Origin: Sipunculus nudus
Taxonomy: Eukaryota; Annelida; Sipuncula; Golfingiida; Sipunculidae
Length of the DNA: 64,000 nucleotides
Assembly (NCBI GenBank): GCA_026874595.1
Contig: CM049320.1
Coordinates: 27,576,714-27,640,713 of the forward strand
Reading direction: 5' to 3'
The notes under the pieces were generated by a model. That model did not search any database, was not told the DNA's origin, and saw only the letters and a list, made by a program, of their open reading frames with translations. Made by a program: the position numbers and the translations under genes. Every line of letters begins with the position of its first letter. Position 1 is the first letter of the stretch. Positions 1 to 13,200 of this stretch are shown here, in pieces.

Positions 1-769
1 ACAAACATTCTCTAAATCGGACCAAACATTAAAGAAAAATTACTGAAACTGCACTGAAGAAAGAATTTCTAAGGTGGCTAACTGGCAGACATAATGGATT
101 TCTGACAAGTATGACATTTGATATCCCACATTCTCCAATAAGAGACCAAACTTGGGGCAAATTATCCAGTAATGAATGCCCAAAATAATCCAAAAGGCAT
201 GTCCAGGCCCTCATATCAGATTTATAGATATGCAATTGTAAAAAGTGTATGTCCAATATTTTTTATTATCACTCTGCTTTTCAATGGGGTCAGTAGGGTA
301 GGTAAACTGCCAAACCTGAAAGAAAAGAAATGCAGAAAGCATGACTAAGAGTCTTGAAATAAAACAAAATGCCATCCTAAATCAAGGTACACATCAACAT
401 ATTATGAGGACAAACACTTGCTTTTATATGTGGTGATATATATTAAAATATTCAGATATCTAGGAAACTAAGTTTATTGCTAGAATTCCATAAAATAAAC
501 TGCAAAATGTTCCCATCATCTTATAAATCAGTAGCTAAATCTTAATACTATACTCTCATAGTCTTAATGCCTGGCTGAAGCATTCTGACAACAGTGTTTT
601 TGTTATGAAGTAACGAGGTACTTATCACTGAGCCTTATCACTTAATAGGCTGATACAAAAGGGAGTCATATGTCACCAGTGTCACTCACAATTACAGCCA
701 CACAGGGAGATGTACCAGCTGGAGTGGGATGGTTATATATACAAGAAAAATAGAGATGGTCTATAAAAT
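1..769. other. No gene recognised
   Basis: AT-rich single-copy-looking DNA. A good minus-strand acceptor (tttcttttctttcag before base 318) opens a 34-codon frame in phase 0 (VWQFTYPTDPIEKQSDNKK...), ending in TGA. It does not fit the phase-1 CARD donor directly, so it is not called. Confidence 0.4.
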
Positions 770-1873
770 AAGTAATTGTGAACATCCCTGACCTATGACC
801 TTGGCCTTTTGCCCATATATCAACTGGATTCTTTCTAAATGATGGGTAACTACTAACCACTTAAATCTGGTGTAATTACTTGGCAACCAATGGTCGAATA
901 ACTTTGACCTGCAACCTTTAACCTGCTGACCAGCTGACCCCAAAATCAATAAGTTATTTATTCAAGCAAAAAGACCCATAAATATGAAGTTTGAGTCAAA
1001 CTAAGTGATGCATAGATGTGGCATATGTGAAAGACTGAAGGTTTGGGTTGAACAGTTACACTTGAAATATGCTCACAAGCATTTAGAACAATTAAATATT
1101 GTGACCTTGACCTTTGACTTTTTTACCTCAACATCAATAGGCTTCTTCCCTTATTGGTAGGTAAGCCATATATGACAGATGGAAGGTACAGATTGAAAAG
1201 TTTGCCTGAAAACGACTCCACGCAAGAAGTGGGTGCTGTGAACTTGACCTTTGACCTCAAAACAAAAGGTCTTTTCCCCTGTTGGCAGAGAAGCGATATC
1301 AGTGCTGGAAGGTTTGGAATAAAAAGTCTAGCCTGAAATGTGTCCACAACCTTTTCAAAGAAGTGGATCCTGTGACCCTGACCTTTGACCTTGTGACCTC
1401 AAAATCTACAGGATTCTTCTCCAACTTAGTAGGTGAGCTATATGTGAAAGATCAAAGAATTGGGATGAAAGGGTTGGCTTAAAATGCATCCACAGGCTTT
1501 TCAAAGAAGAGGCTCCTGTGACCTTGACCTTTGACCTTTTGACCTCAAAAAAATTATGGTTCTTCCCCTGTTGGTAGGTGAGCTGTATGTGAAAGATGGA
1601 AGGTTTTGTCTCAAAGAGTTATTTCTGGGGGGTGCAAACACACCCCATAACTTCGAGAATATAGGTCGCAGTGACCTAATTTCAGGTTTGCAAGGAGATC
1701 TTTTTATAACCTCTAAGACTGCATAGGGTTCATGGCCCTAGCCCCTACAGTTACAATTTGTGCCCTGCTAACGGACAGACGGCCGGCCGGACGGCCGGAC
1801 AGACAGACGGAAGGACGACGGACAAAGACCCATCGCTATAGCCCAGCATGACTGAAAGTCAGCGGAGCTAAAA
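770..1873 (+). mobile_element. HINE/pearl-like element, tandem body plus hairpin tail (family A)
   Basis: Degenerate units of about 140 bp, each carrying a TGACCTTGACCTTTGACCT-type core (near 790, 1100, 1240, 1375, 1520), lead into a tail shared with copies at 6.5, 41.7 and 60.2 kb. The tail has a GACGG/CCGGCC-rich tract (1776-1825), then a terminal imperfect hairpin (1839-1870) with loop GAA, then A-rich flank. Short open frames here are by-products of the repeats. The 5' boundary is uncertain. Confidence 0.6.
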
Positions 1874-2087
1874 ATGAAAGGAAAGAAGAAACTGCTACAT
1901 TTAACACAGATTGAATTGGAATTTGAAATGAATCAACAGCCTTGTAGGATGATATAAGGGAAAGGTACACAGGATCTTTCAGTCATTGATAAACGTCAAG
2001 TTTTGCAAACTTGTTTCTTTGAATTCCCATGAATTCTGGTACGAAACTATTGTATTCTTGTATTCATTCAATGATCACATGAATTGA

Positions 2088-2240
2088 TTAGAGTCTACAG
2101 CGTATATAATCTAACAAAGTGAGGAAAATCAGTTTCGTCCGTGCTAATGAGTGTCCCCCTGAATCAGCTTGCCTGCACAAATGGGCTTTTGGCTGCACCA
2201 GCCAGTCCTTAATCTCCTCCATCTTCACAAGAAGCTGCAT
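2088..2240 (-). CDS. Small open frame in a GC-richer patch, possible exon, unrecognised
   Basis: The patch at about 2110-2255 is richer in G+C than its surroundings and is not part of a repeat seen elsewhere. On the minus strand an ATG opens 50 codons containing MEEIKDWLVQ and a basic stretch. A weak acceptor (acaatacag) lies just before it, and a GC-type donor (AG|GCAAGC) is possible inside. Splicing the phase-1 CARD exon to that acceptor hits TAA almost at once (GGA TAT CGC TAA), which would make a CARD-only protein of about 99 residues. It could equally be UTR or unrelated. Confidence 0.2.
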   Translation of the reverse strand: MQLLVKMEEIKDWLVQPKAHLCRQADSGGHSLARTKLIFLTLLDYIRCRL

Positions 2241-2461
2241 TAGCGATATCCTGTATTGTAATTGCGCATTTCTTTACTGAGCAAAGTATTGCACTTAATA
2301 TCATATTTATTTTTTATGATATAATGCATCATTTCAGCCCAAAAATCCAGGTAAATTATTCCCTGAATTCAGACATAAATTTACTCTCCTGTAAATAACT
2401 CAATAATCAGTTAGTACCAATACTGAATAAATACATAAAAGACTGGGCCATGCTGGAATAC

Positions 2462-2750
2462 CTGAGCCACTGAGAGCCTTAATCCTCTGCTCTTGATCAT
2501 CCAGCAGTGACGCCACCTGGTGTTGGCCAGCCTGCCTCAGGGCGTTCACGAAAAGTCCTACTCCGTTCTTCCCATAATTTTCGACATATTCTAACAGACT
2601 TGTGTTAACAGTGGTTGAGCATTCCTCAGTCTTTAAGGCCTCGACTTGCTCATCGTTAAGGACGCCATGTCGCACCAGGTAATCAAACAGAGGAGCAGCC
2701 TCAATCTGACTGATGAGGTCACGCCGTTTACTGAGCGGTCCTTCAAACAT
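2462..2750 (-). CDS. CARD-domain protein, first coding exon (partial gene)
   Basis: The exon encodes 96 complete codons plus one base and forms an almost complete CARD (caspase recruitment domain), a six-helix death-fold module that binds other CARDs to assemble caspase-activating or inflammatory complexes. Helix-like blocks are visible: SKRRDLISQI (about 7-16), LFDYLVRHG (21-29), LNDEQVEALK (31-40), SLLEYVENYG (51-60) and VGLFVNALRQAGQHQVASLL (64-83). An acceptor (ctgtcttttcag) precedes base 2778. The 28 nt between it and the ATG hold an in-frame TGA and an out-of-frame short uATG, so ATG 2750 is the start and 2778-2751 is 5'UTR. The donor CTCAG|GTATTC follows base 2462, leaving phase 1. Caspase-2/9, CRADD, Apaf-1, RIP2, BIRC and NLR proteins all carry such a domain; the partner domain is not visible here, so no symbol is given. 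Reading on into the intron without splicing would add about 20 unrelated residues. Confidence 0.88.
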
Positions 2751-2778
2751 CCTGCCTGCTGTCAGTCAGTCTCCATAC
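2751..2778 (-). other. 5'UTR segment and splice acceptor of the CARD exon
   Basis: On the minus strand a pyrimidine-rich tract ending TTTTCAG abuts base 2778. The 28-nt leader contains a second, out-of-frame ATG followed after three codons by TGA (a minimal uORF) and an in-frame TGA ahead of the real start. The gene therefore has at least one non-coding exon further right. Confidence 0.7.
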
Positions 2779-5046
2779 CTGAAAAGACAGAAACCACTTT
2801 TTGAAAGACAGGCAAACAATTTAAGTCCATAGTGGAAATTATTTACTATGGGGTATTGACTGGATAATTATAATGTTTGATTTAGGAGCTATAGGTTCTT
2901 GCAATTCAATCCTAGATAACAGAGCAATAAATAGTAAAAATACATGGACATTTTATTGGCTATAACAGACAAGGGTAATAAAGTTTTCATCCAAAATTAT
3001 AATTTTCTATTGAAACACTATGTTCAAAAAACATATTTTATAATTTATAAACAACATATAACATGTTATTCCTAAATTGCGTATAACATATAAATTAGTC
3101 ATACTGATTTGTTACTAACCAGGTCTGTATGACCAGATTGTGAATGTAACATATATTTCATTTTATGCTATTAAAATTAGAGGGAAGTCTGAGATCACAC
3201 ATATACCTCCACCTAAATCCTTATCATTTTTTTTCTATGGAGATGAGCAGAGAAAACTTCATGGTTGGATCACAGGTGAGCTCTGCCTGCTATAGTGCTA
3301 GAACAATGAAGGACCCTAATATCAGTAAATACTCTGGCCCTCACCCAGGATAAAGCAAATTGCATGGTATCACAATAATATTAAGTCCTTTAAATATTCA
3401 TATTATGGTGATCCAGAAAACCTTCAAAATTTAATGGGTTGTTCTTTGGGTTAACACTCGTCTGAACAAAAAATTCATTGAAATCTATTTATAAATTTTT
3501 CCAAAAAAGTTTCTAACTGACAAACCAACCAAATAACCAACCTTTTAACCAACCAATAGTAATATAAACAGTACATCTGATGGTGGATATGTAAAAATGA
3601 GCTTTTAAGAGACAATCATGGATTTATATAAAAACAACTGACCTCTAATTCATATAATTACAACAGAGTAATGTAAACCAGAACTGACCTGATCTATAAA
3701 TCACAGAGACACACGTGATCAACCTAATCCAAGTAGAAAGCAAATAAAAACACTAATGGATCAATTATCTACACACAGAGGCTGTCACAAGAGTGATGGT
3801 CTTGCTGTGGTGATAATGAACACACACTGTATAACCGTCATGTCATAATAAATACCATCACATCATATGCTGCCCTCCATCTAGCACAGACCCTGTTCAT
3901 ACAGTGGTTATGTATAAATTGCTCTGAGCTGAACAATATGGTTGCATGCCACTAGGTTTTCAGCACGCAATATTTACTTGATCAGTGGATGAAATATGGG
4001 CATGTATTATTCATTCTGCCAGTAGAACCATCTCACACTGGACTAACCCATTTAAATGACCATGTGTAATGTCAGTATATTCTTCATTAAAGGTACTCAT
4101 TTTCTATGTATCAAGTATATATAAAATGTGCATGAAATACAGTGTTTTAATTCTTTTGGAAATATGGTGTCTGCAAATTTTACTCCTTTACATGAGTGGA
4201 AATAAACTTGCACTGGGCATAGTCAGTGGCAGGAAACAGACAGCACACATGCAACTTAGTGGATATTCTCTACAGTTTTATGAACAAAGATAGCAAATGA
4301 CAGCATGGACATTGATAAACAAGGAGTGAAAAATTCACAACCATGCATGTCCATATTTCACCTCTTGTTCAGGAAGTGTTTTTCATGCAATATATTGGAT
4401 TTCTGTTCAGATTCACATCATCATGGACCGTGTTTACTCCCACACAGACCCAAAAAAAACGTGCAAACAGGTGAACTGGAGACAACAAAGCAGTATGAGT
4501 ACAAGCCTGATTCCAGAAACTTCCAAGTCCGAGTCTTAGTCACTATTAAAGTAGACTCCAGCCCAGCCTCAAATGATAGGAACTGGATGTAAAACCATCT
4601 TTGATGATTGAAAGAGGAAAAAAAAAACCAATGCTCGATTATTATTTGCTTATTCTATGTAACTTTTACATTAACATGAAATCTGCTGTAATAGAATCAT
4701 ACCTGAAATATTAACCAAGTAAACTAAGTCAGTCTTGTACATCATGCTGAAAGTTCAAGATAGTTGGCCAGTTGTTGAGACAAGTTTGCATAAGACTGTT
4801 CCATTTTAATGTAGTTTGCTACTTTGTATTAATTTCTTCTTTCTTATATTTTTGACAGGATTAGAATATTTGCCTGTATGGTATGACTTCTTTGCATGTG
4901 CATACATAGTTATTTGTGATGGATTAAGCAAAAATGCAACCAATATATTTATTATTATGAAAGAAAACAGCAAATCATCAATATTATCATTTAATCTGGC
5001 ACACCATTAATAAATACAGCTGTAATTTTTAAGGGGTTGATGTCAA

Positions 5047-5077
<31 letters not shown>

Positions 5078-6480
5078 AAACATAAGTTATAAACTAACCT
5101 CTCTAATAAGGCCACCTGTGAATTAACTTTTATTAAAACCACTTTTCCCTAGTCCCATGGGGGTGGTCTTAATTATTACACAGATCAATGTCACTATACT
5201 TAAAGACTAGCAGTCACTACATACTGTAGAGGTGACAGAGAACTGTCAATATTTATCTTTATCAAAATATGAATCACAAACTATTAAATATCTGTTTTTT
5301 ATGAGGAATGAGACTAATTGAGCCCTTGTCATCTTTAATCTTATCTTAAATATTGATCATCTTGATATGACAGCTAATCTCAGTGCACTAGTCACAACAG
5401 GACAGAGGGCCCAGATTGAGTCATACCACTAAACCAAACATGTTTACTGCTGCCAGTACTATTATAAAGCCCTTAAACCATGACTCCAGCAGTGGGCATT
5501 CTTGCTGTACTGATACTTGATAGAGCCAATATGATAACACAGTCATGCTGAAAATTTTGCAGCAATGGCCATTCATAGTTTATCGCAACAATATTGAAGG
5601 ATACAGCCAGAATGGTTAAAGTTACCAATCCTGCAAAATTTGTATACTTTGGCATGGTCCAAAAAAAGCATTATTTGACTGTAAACTTTGCCAATACATT
5701 TACACTTGAACCAAACTCTCTTTGCAAATATATCCTCCACTATCCCTTCATGTGGTATCCCTGCACCCTTATCAAACCCTGACAGGTTTTATTTCTCACA
5801 GTTTCTTGAAACAGTCATGGGAGCTGCCATTTTCAAATACAATAAAACCTAGATGTCACAGGTTGCATGTTGAAATTATGGGTGCAACACTAGTTCATAC
5901 ACAGAGGAATTTGTTTGTAATAATAAGACCATACAAATGAACAAACCAGTTAGAAAATCCCATTTCCATGGTGACCGACACTTCCTGCTGATTGTTAACA
6001 AGACTGTCCATCATAGAAGCATGCATGTCAACACACTAGACAGCAAAAACACATATAACTAATGAGTCACCAGTGTGTTAATTAAGCAGTTATCACACAA
6101 GTGCATAGTGGTTATCATTTAATTGTATAACAAACAAACCAAGTGGTATGATACTTTAATATAAACACTGAGGTGATGTAAAAAATATTTCTTTCCTCAT
6201 TAAAATTTTCAGTTGGTTTAAAATTCTGACAGAACAAATTCTGTCACTCTCACCTTCTAGGCACTGCTCTTACATTTGTGAAGTATAAAATGGAGGAAAA
6301 CTTGTATTGAAAATCTGAAATGATATAGGTGGCATAGCCAGCTTTCATCAACTGATGAAACAATTTATGATGGATCAATGGGCAAATTAAGGGTCAGGAC
6401 ACTACATGAAACAACATCTTAGAAAACTGACACCACTGCTATAAGCTGGCAGTCTCAAAAATGGAGGAATGAATGAAACA
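2779..6480. other. Intronic or intergenic, nothing recognised
   Basis: AT-rich DNA upstream of the CARD exon. Apart from the TA run near 5.05 kb and a short phrase at 4495-4570 resembling the CAAGTCC-rich elements, I see no gene, RNA or clear repeat. Confidence 0.5.
5047..5077 (+). repeat. (TA)n microsatellite
   Basis: About 31 bp with one interruption. Confidence 0.85.
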
Positions 6481-6483
6481 CAA

Positions 6484-6795
6484 AAAAAAGGTGGCGCCAC
6501 CAATCATAAGTTCCTAATAAAATTTGCTATGATGTCTAGGCACAACAAAATTCATGGCAATCCATGCATCAAGTGAGATACTTATTTCTGTGCTGTGTGA
6601 GCATGTCCTTGTATCTTGGACTATATAAGTTATATGCAGTGACCTGATTTCAAGTTTCCAAGAGAATTTTCAATGACCACCAAAGGTTATGATTTGTGCC
6701 CTACTAAAGGAAGGTCAGATGGCCAGCCAGACTGAAGAGACAAAGACCCATCATTTATATATAGCTCAGCATGACTGAAAGTTGTGTGAGCTCAA
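6484..6795 (+). mobile_element. Family A element fragment with hairpin tail
   Basis: Shares the tail of the 1.6-1.87 kb element: GTGACCTGATTTCAAGTTTCC, GATTTGTGCCCTACTAA, GACAAAGACCCATC, then AGCTCAGCATGACT-GAA-AG. The hairpin is decayed. A GGTGGCGCCACC palindrome is at 6490-6501. Confidence 0.6.
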
Positions 6796-6799
6796 ACTA

Positions 6800-8218
6800 T
6801 ATTAATTATGGTCATGTAATAATGTCACTTATAAAATTTTCATCCTCCACAAATTTACATAAAATTCTGTTCAAAACATTTTAAGTAAAATTGTAGCTAA
6901 CAGACAAATAAATTAAGGGGAAATATAATGTCGTGTTATATAAAGAAAAACTAACAGATAAACGGACAATTCAGCATGGATAAAACATTACCTCATGCAA
7001 ATGATGTAATCCTGTCTTGGTGAAGAAGGTTTAGCACATCAAATAATCTGGACAGATGCTTGTTGTGCAAAACTGTTTACAGCCATACAACTGTACAAAA
7101 CTCAGCGACAGCGAAGGATCTGACATCTCCAACATAAGTGCCTGCTGAACATTTTTTGCAGCACTTCAACAAAATTACCTCACCCACCAAAGAGCTCAAG
7201 CATCGTATCAGTGAATGTTGTGTACCAAGCACGTTTCTCATCAGTAATAACCCCTTCATAAAAACATGTGCAATTGTTTCTCATCTGTCAAGAGCAAAAA
7301 ACAAAGTTCCTCATAATCAGGAAGAGTATTTTTATTCCGTAAGTGCTTCCTGTAACGTAATCTGATGATAAGCTATAGGGTTGCAGTATGTTTTACTGGT
7401 GTAGTGTTCTCTTGTCATGTTGTCTATCATGGTGTAAACATATGGTTTCAGCATCTGGTGTTGCTAGCAATACCTGTTTTCTGGTATCATGAAAACGAAC
7501 CAGGGATAAAATGAGGTGCCCTATGATAGCGGAGCCATCTGTATGTGTCTTGCCCCCATCAGGTTGCTGATAATTCAGAGGCCTGTTTTTCCCTGAAGTA
7601 GTTCATGCAGCTTTTTACAATTATTGTACAGGTTACATCACACAGCTAGAGCCTAGAGAAATAATAACAAAATATTCACAATATAGAGATGGGCTGCTGA
7701 TCGATTATAATTGATGATTGGTCAGGTTGCCACAAACGATCTGATGATCGATCTTGCAATGACATATATAATTGATTGCAAATTTTTGCACAAAACTTAT
7801 CCTTTGAAATATGTGCTTTTATATATACATTATGCAAGCAAACTAGAGAAAAGTCTGCGTGTACTAAAAAACTTAATTACTAAGTTATAATATATATGTA
7901 GGCTTTAGAATTATGACATCATTACCTGCATGTAGGCCTATATCAGTTACTACGAGGACCACTCTATATATGGTCGGAAAATTCATACTTCTAAAGTGGA
8001 GGTCAACTGATTTTTACTGAAAATGGATCATGAAAATACAACCAATTTCCACAAAATCAGGATGATTAGTTATAATTAGGCTTTCTGGATATCAGGATTT
8101 TTATGCATGGGCTAAGAGACCCTTACCTCATGAACTCTATTCAAGGCATCACTGTGAATATGTATGAATGTTTATCAAAAATTCACTATGTTGCCTCTGA
8201 ACCTCAGCTGGAATGAAA
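6800..8218. other. Nothing firmly recognised
   Basis: Minus-strand 7259-7077 is cysteine-containing (KCCKKCSAGTYVGDV) and its neighbourhood is open in pieces, as in a decayed gene or transposon protein, but stops and frameshifts interrupt it and no family can be named. Confidence 0.35.
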
Positions 8219-8727
8219 CCAGTGATGTTGTTGAGGTCACACTATCTGAGTACAAGTCTGAGTCCAGGCCACTCAAGTCCAAGTCCTTGAGTTTCAAGCC
8301 CAAGTCCACCTTCTTTGAGTCTGAGTCATTTGGAACCTGATTTCAAGTTTGAGATTGATAAAATATTCTTAATCATTAATAATTTAAAATGAAAATTTCA
8401 TAATACCATGTACATTTTTAATTTGTAATTCAAACATTCTTCTGCTTTAATGGTTTATTACATTTATGGCTCCCAGTGCTGAGCAAAGCTTGGTATATAT
8501 ATATATATATAGTGTTATTAATTTGTAATATTCTGTTAGTAGTTGGCCATATATGTAAGTCTTTATAACATGTGACAAAATTTTTTATTCTACTGGATGG
8601 ACTCCAACTGATTTATTGATTCTTTACCTCTGAGTTGTTGTCCTAGTCTGATTCCAGGACCCTAAAGTCCAAGGACCAAGAAAAGTCTACTTGAGTCAAA
8701 GTCTTGACACAAGTTCTACATCACTGG
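8219..8727. mobile_element. Non-autonomous element, CCAGTGATGT TIRs, hAT-like
   Basis: CCAGTGATGT at 8219 and its inverse ACATCACTGG at 8718-8727 bound an element rich in CAAGTCCAAGTCC-type subterminal repeats at both ends, with an AT core containing (TA)n. Flanking 8-mers aatgaaac and gatgagaa agree at 5 of 8 positions, a weak hint of an 8-bp target duplication. Reverse-oriented relative at 28860-29416. Confidence 0.45.
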
Positions 8728-9339
8728 ATGAGAATTTGGCCCTTCAGTTCCAACACAGACTCTACTGGGTTTAACCTAACTCTGTCACCTTCACATACAA
8801 CCTAAATTAATAATCCAGTATGCAGGGTTCTGGGATGATCAGTAAGCTTCAGGAGTGATGTACAATAACAGGATCACTGGAGCTTGCAGAGGCCTAAATT
8901 CTGGATACCTGGTGAGTCATGCAGCAAAAGTACAACCAGTACAGCACAGAGCACAGAAAAAAAGTGTGAATCACTGAGTAAAATGAAATGGAATCTATAA
9001 TCTAAATGTCCAAGAATGAAAAAAAATATATATATACACCAGGTACATCTGATGAGTGTATGGTGCATACACATAAAAAATATATACCTGTCTCCAATAA
9101 ATCTAGCCATAATTTAAAGAATCAGTGCAAATATAAATAAACTGGCAAATCTTTTTTTTAAATGCTCATACCAAGTCATATTAATCCATTTAAGCTCTTA
9201 CTGATGGTATAATTCCATATACCAACAAATCACCAAAAAAAGGAAAACAAAAATACTTGTTATATATACTCATCATTAGTATTCTGAAAAAAAGTTTTAA
9301 ATGTCAATACTGCATTTCCAGCAAGAGATTGACAAATAC

Positions 9340-9535
9340 CTGTGTCCTTGAGGAGAATTAAACTAAAGCATCTCCTGATTCAGCATCACTGATAACTTGA
9401 TCCAGAGAGACACATAAACAGTAAGAAAACATGAGCAGCATCCGGGAGGATGAGGAGCAAGCCGCAGGGGAGACATTCCAAGGAGATGCTTCACTCATGT
9501 CAAGCTCCTCCAAGGCTGCCAAGATCTGCTCATTC
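9340..9535 (-). other. Possible non-coding exon with a good donor
   Basis: On the minus strand a GC-richer stretch is open (NEQILAALEELDMSEASPWN continuing to SDAESGDALV) and stops with TAA 20 nt before a strong donor, ACACAG|GTATTT. A stop before a donor suits a 5'UTR exon, perhaps of the CARD gene 6.6 kb downstream on the same strand. No acceptor or start site could be fixed. Confidence 0.2.
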
Positions 9536-9655
9536 ATAACAAGAGGGTCCTCTGAAGAGAGCATATAGCTCAAGCATGACAAATGTGAAAGAAAATGAAA
9601 ATGTTCTGGACATTCATAACAAGAAGGTCCTAAGTAGAGAGCAAATAACTCCACC
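9532..9655. repeat. 79-bp-spaced direct repeat of about 40 bp
   Basis: CATTCATAACAAGAGGGTCC (9532) and CATTCATAACAAGAAGGTCC (9611), both continuing into AGAGAGCA...TA.CTC. It is a local duplication beside the possible exon at 9.34-9.53 kb. Confidence 0.8.
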
Positions 9656-10131
9656 AGGGTAGGTTATTCATAAGCTCTATAAATAATATAAAGGAACATT
9701 CTAAAGAATACTGGTCACATGGAGACAGAATGCAAAATATGCATGTGGTGTGGTGTATGGTATCTTGCACATGCAGCTATACATCATTATCTCCAGATTG
9801 CCATTATATCTGTACCCCAGCACTTGTTCCAGTATAAACACACAAAGGGGGTAGGGTATACCCCAGCCACGGGGTACCTTATTGGGAGGTAAGGCTGCAT
9901 CAGCACACATGTATTGCTGGGACACCTGTCCTCCAGCTTGCTGGAACAGCAGTCTTGCCAGCAACTGATCCTTATATATCCAGTCCCCAGACTGATATTG
10001 CTGACAGCACTGTGTTACTGTATTACAGTATACCCCTTCATGCACATATTGTATAGTCATGCAGCCACGAAATTATGCACAGTCAGGGCCCTCAGTATTT
10101 CATGACAACAAATTTTCCTTGACTTCTGGGG

Positions 10132-10200
10132 TAGGACATAGCCTAGTGGTTAAGGCATTGGCCTTCAGAGCTGAAATCCTGGTTAATGGGAAGATTGCTG
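10132..10200 (+). repeat. Decayed tRNA-like SINE fragment
   Basis: TAGCCTAGTGGTTAAGGC (10139-10156) is a strong A-box/D-arm match; the expected B-box region (GAAATCCTGGTTAA) is degenerate and no cloverleaf is possible. Confidence 0.35.
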
Positions 10201-10209
10201 CTGCTGCAG

Positions 10210-13200
10210 TGGCATAAAGGTGTTTCAAAGCTTTTGATAGAATACAATGATTTGCTTCATACTTAACAAAAGGTTAAAACTTCTGGATTATTCCTTGTCA
10301 GTGCATATAAAACCTAAAACACAGAAGGCTTAATAATAATACCATGCTTATTGTATGGATACCTTCATCCTGATTCAACAGAGAGTTCAAGCAAAAGTCA
10401 ATGAACCTATCTTTTTAAAAATTCTTTGTCTATTCCCTAATTTTCCATGACGAATTTTCAAATTTCCAGGATCAATACTAAACCCTATTTAAACACTAAA
10501 AACAACCAGAGCCAATCATCTTGTATGAGATGTCCTCTTGTTTTCACATTGGACTAGATAAAACATACTAACCACTTTATCTTTTGAGCTAATCAAATTC
10601 CCTAATGTTTCCTAGATTTCAGTCATTTCTTCTTAAATTCCCTGAATTTTCCTGGACTAGGAAATGGGAATCTCATTTTCTGGGTTTATCCTAACTTCCA
10701 GGATATGGCTTGGAATCCCACCAGGTCCTATAGAGTCATGATGATCATATGGAACCAGTCAGTGAAGATCACCAGTCTGCACTTTGGGACTCCTCTCTGC
10801 TTTTATTAGAACCCAGACCTTGGCTCTGACAGACAATGACTCAGAGTCATACTTGTTAACAGAGGTGTAGATTCAATAAAATGTCTTAGAAGTTCTCATG
10901 TCATAAAACTGTCTGCCTATTGACATGAATTATTTACAACTTACTATCTAAACTACAAATAACATAGCATTTGTAGGAAAACTTGGAGGTTAACAATCAA
11001 GAAATCAAGCTGACTGAGTCAAACAGAAAAAATTTAATATGTTCTTCAAATTTATCAGACTTGATTACTTGAAATTTGAAGTACTTAAATATTCATATTA
11101 ATTTGAAATTTAAATTTTCAGGATTTTTAACAATATATAAACCCTGCAATAACTACTATATTATGTTCAGATCCCTGAACTAATTTTAATATATTCTGAC
11201 ATGATCAATGTGCACAGCTTTTGTTTATATTTAAATCTTAGTTTGTTTTAGCATCTGTCAGCCAAAATATATTCTTGATATACTGCCAGACAGAATATAT
11301 ATGATACAGTTATTGTGACAAGGTGACTAATGTTCATATGATACCAGTTGCAACAGGTAGTAAAGATGAATTATTTTTTCTGTCACTGTGTGACACCTCA
11401 TCAATATATCTGCAACTTGACCTGTCATAAAGTCTGAGAAGAACTTATTTCAAATCTGTTGCTGAGGTGCCACCTCCATCGTTTCAGTAACCATGAGTGC
11501 CGCCATCAGAATGTACACTACTGAAGCCTCTATAACACGGAGGTGACAAATGAGTTTTATATTGTCTTTGTAAAGCCAGGTCAGCATTACTCTATACATG
11601 TAGGCAAGTGACCATACATTGCTCAGGCATATGGTTTTTCTCACATTCACACTCCATTTTGAATGACCCCTGTGCGGCAAATGTGAAAACAAACATATGC
11701 ACATGAATATAGTACACTTTATATCGCTTGAATTACTCATATTAATTAAATAATTAATAAATCATATAAGTCTGTGGCATATAAATTATTTATATTAGTC
11801 TGATGACATATGAATTATTCATAATAGTCTGATGAAATATGAATTATTCATAAGTCTGATGACTTATAGTATGGATACACAATATGTTAGTTATTACAAG
11901 GTATATGTTAAATAAGATATAAGCTCATTTCATCATGGTTTTCAAAATGCATTCCAAACATGAAGATAAATCAGCTAACATATCCCTCTATTGAAATGAA
12001 AAAATAAATTACCTGAAACAATTCAGCCACTCAGGCACATCCCTAAAACTTTCTCACAATAATAAATTACCTAGAACAGGGCTGGGAGGCATTATTCAAT
12101 AGGTCGTACAAGAACTTCTTATATTCCAAAGGCCTCACATAGCCTCATGAAAATCCACACATTCCATAAAATATTGCATTCATGCAGCCCTTACAAAAAC
12201 CCCTACCTGGGTGGTTACACTACAGACATCGTTATTCAAGAGGTAAGGGAACACCTGGATGTCAATCAATAGGATGTCTCTGTGGGAACAGGATACCTGC
12301 TCAATTACCTCAATGTTGTCTGGGGCTCAAGGACTAATTTATTCATTGTCCCACCAGTCAGGCTGCATCTCACCAGGGAAAACTCTACACTTCAGGGCTT
12401 GTTACATAACTTGAGCTTTTCAATCACTTCAAGGACTTAATGTTTATATATCTGTCCCAACAGAATATTCTTGGTTCATTAAGCAGAATAAACATTATGC
12501 TTATGTTGGGAGATGATGCTCTAAGCATGTTCAGAATTCAATAAATAAATAAAAATTAAACTTTTGTTTGGGTGTAAATTCTGTAAGTGCCACTGATTTT
12601 AGAATGGCGCAAAGCAAGGCCTGGGTTACTGTTAATTTTTTATTTTTTTTTACATCAACCCTCTGTGTGTGTGGACATGCAAGATATCTGGAGGTCATAC
12701 ATTGGCAGACCATTTGGCAGCATTATTTAGTCCTTACATCAGATTTAATCTGGTCATGATTGAGAAATTAACATTACCCTAATGGCCTTCTTAAAAACAT
12801 TATTTGTAACATCTTGTGGTGTACTGATTAATCAATAATATCAATGTTTGTTTCATTTTTAATCATAATCGATTCAATTGACTGGTACCTTTGTTCTCTT
12901 TAAGAATAACCTTTAATTTTGCTGTGTTATTAGTGTCGTTTAAAAAATAAAACATGCCTGCTATTCATTTACAAAGAGATGTCATGAGTGGTGCAATTAC
13001 CATGATGACATGATTTAAAGTTATGTGAAAACTTACTCACACAGCAGATATAAATGTTACATGAAATGATTGATTGATAATCGATCATCAGTATTTTATT
13101 TTTTTCAATCAATAAATCTGATTTTACATCTAATTCCTACCAACACCAACATCACAAACATCACCAACAAAATAGAAAGAAAACAAAAAGAATATTCAAT

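Noticed and set aside
1-318. Exon joined to the CARD exon
   Set aside because: The acceptor near 318 is good, but the phase does not fit an extended protein, and the frame open in phase 0 has no recognisable content.
7077-7259. Decayed cysteine-rich (CXC or transposase-like) protein gene
   Set aside because: The cysteine pattern is only suggestive, and frames are broken on both sides; no family could be supported.
11765-11868. C/D-box snoRNA, from CTGATGA motifs
   Set aside because: The motif recurs because of a minisatellite, and no paired C and D boxes with a terminal stem are present.
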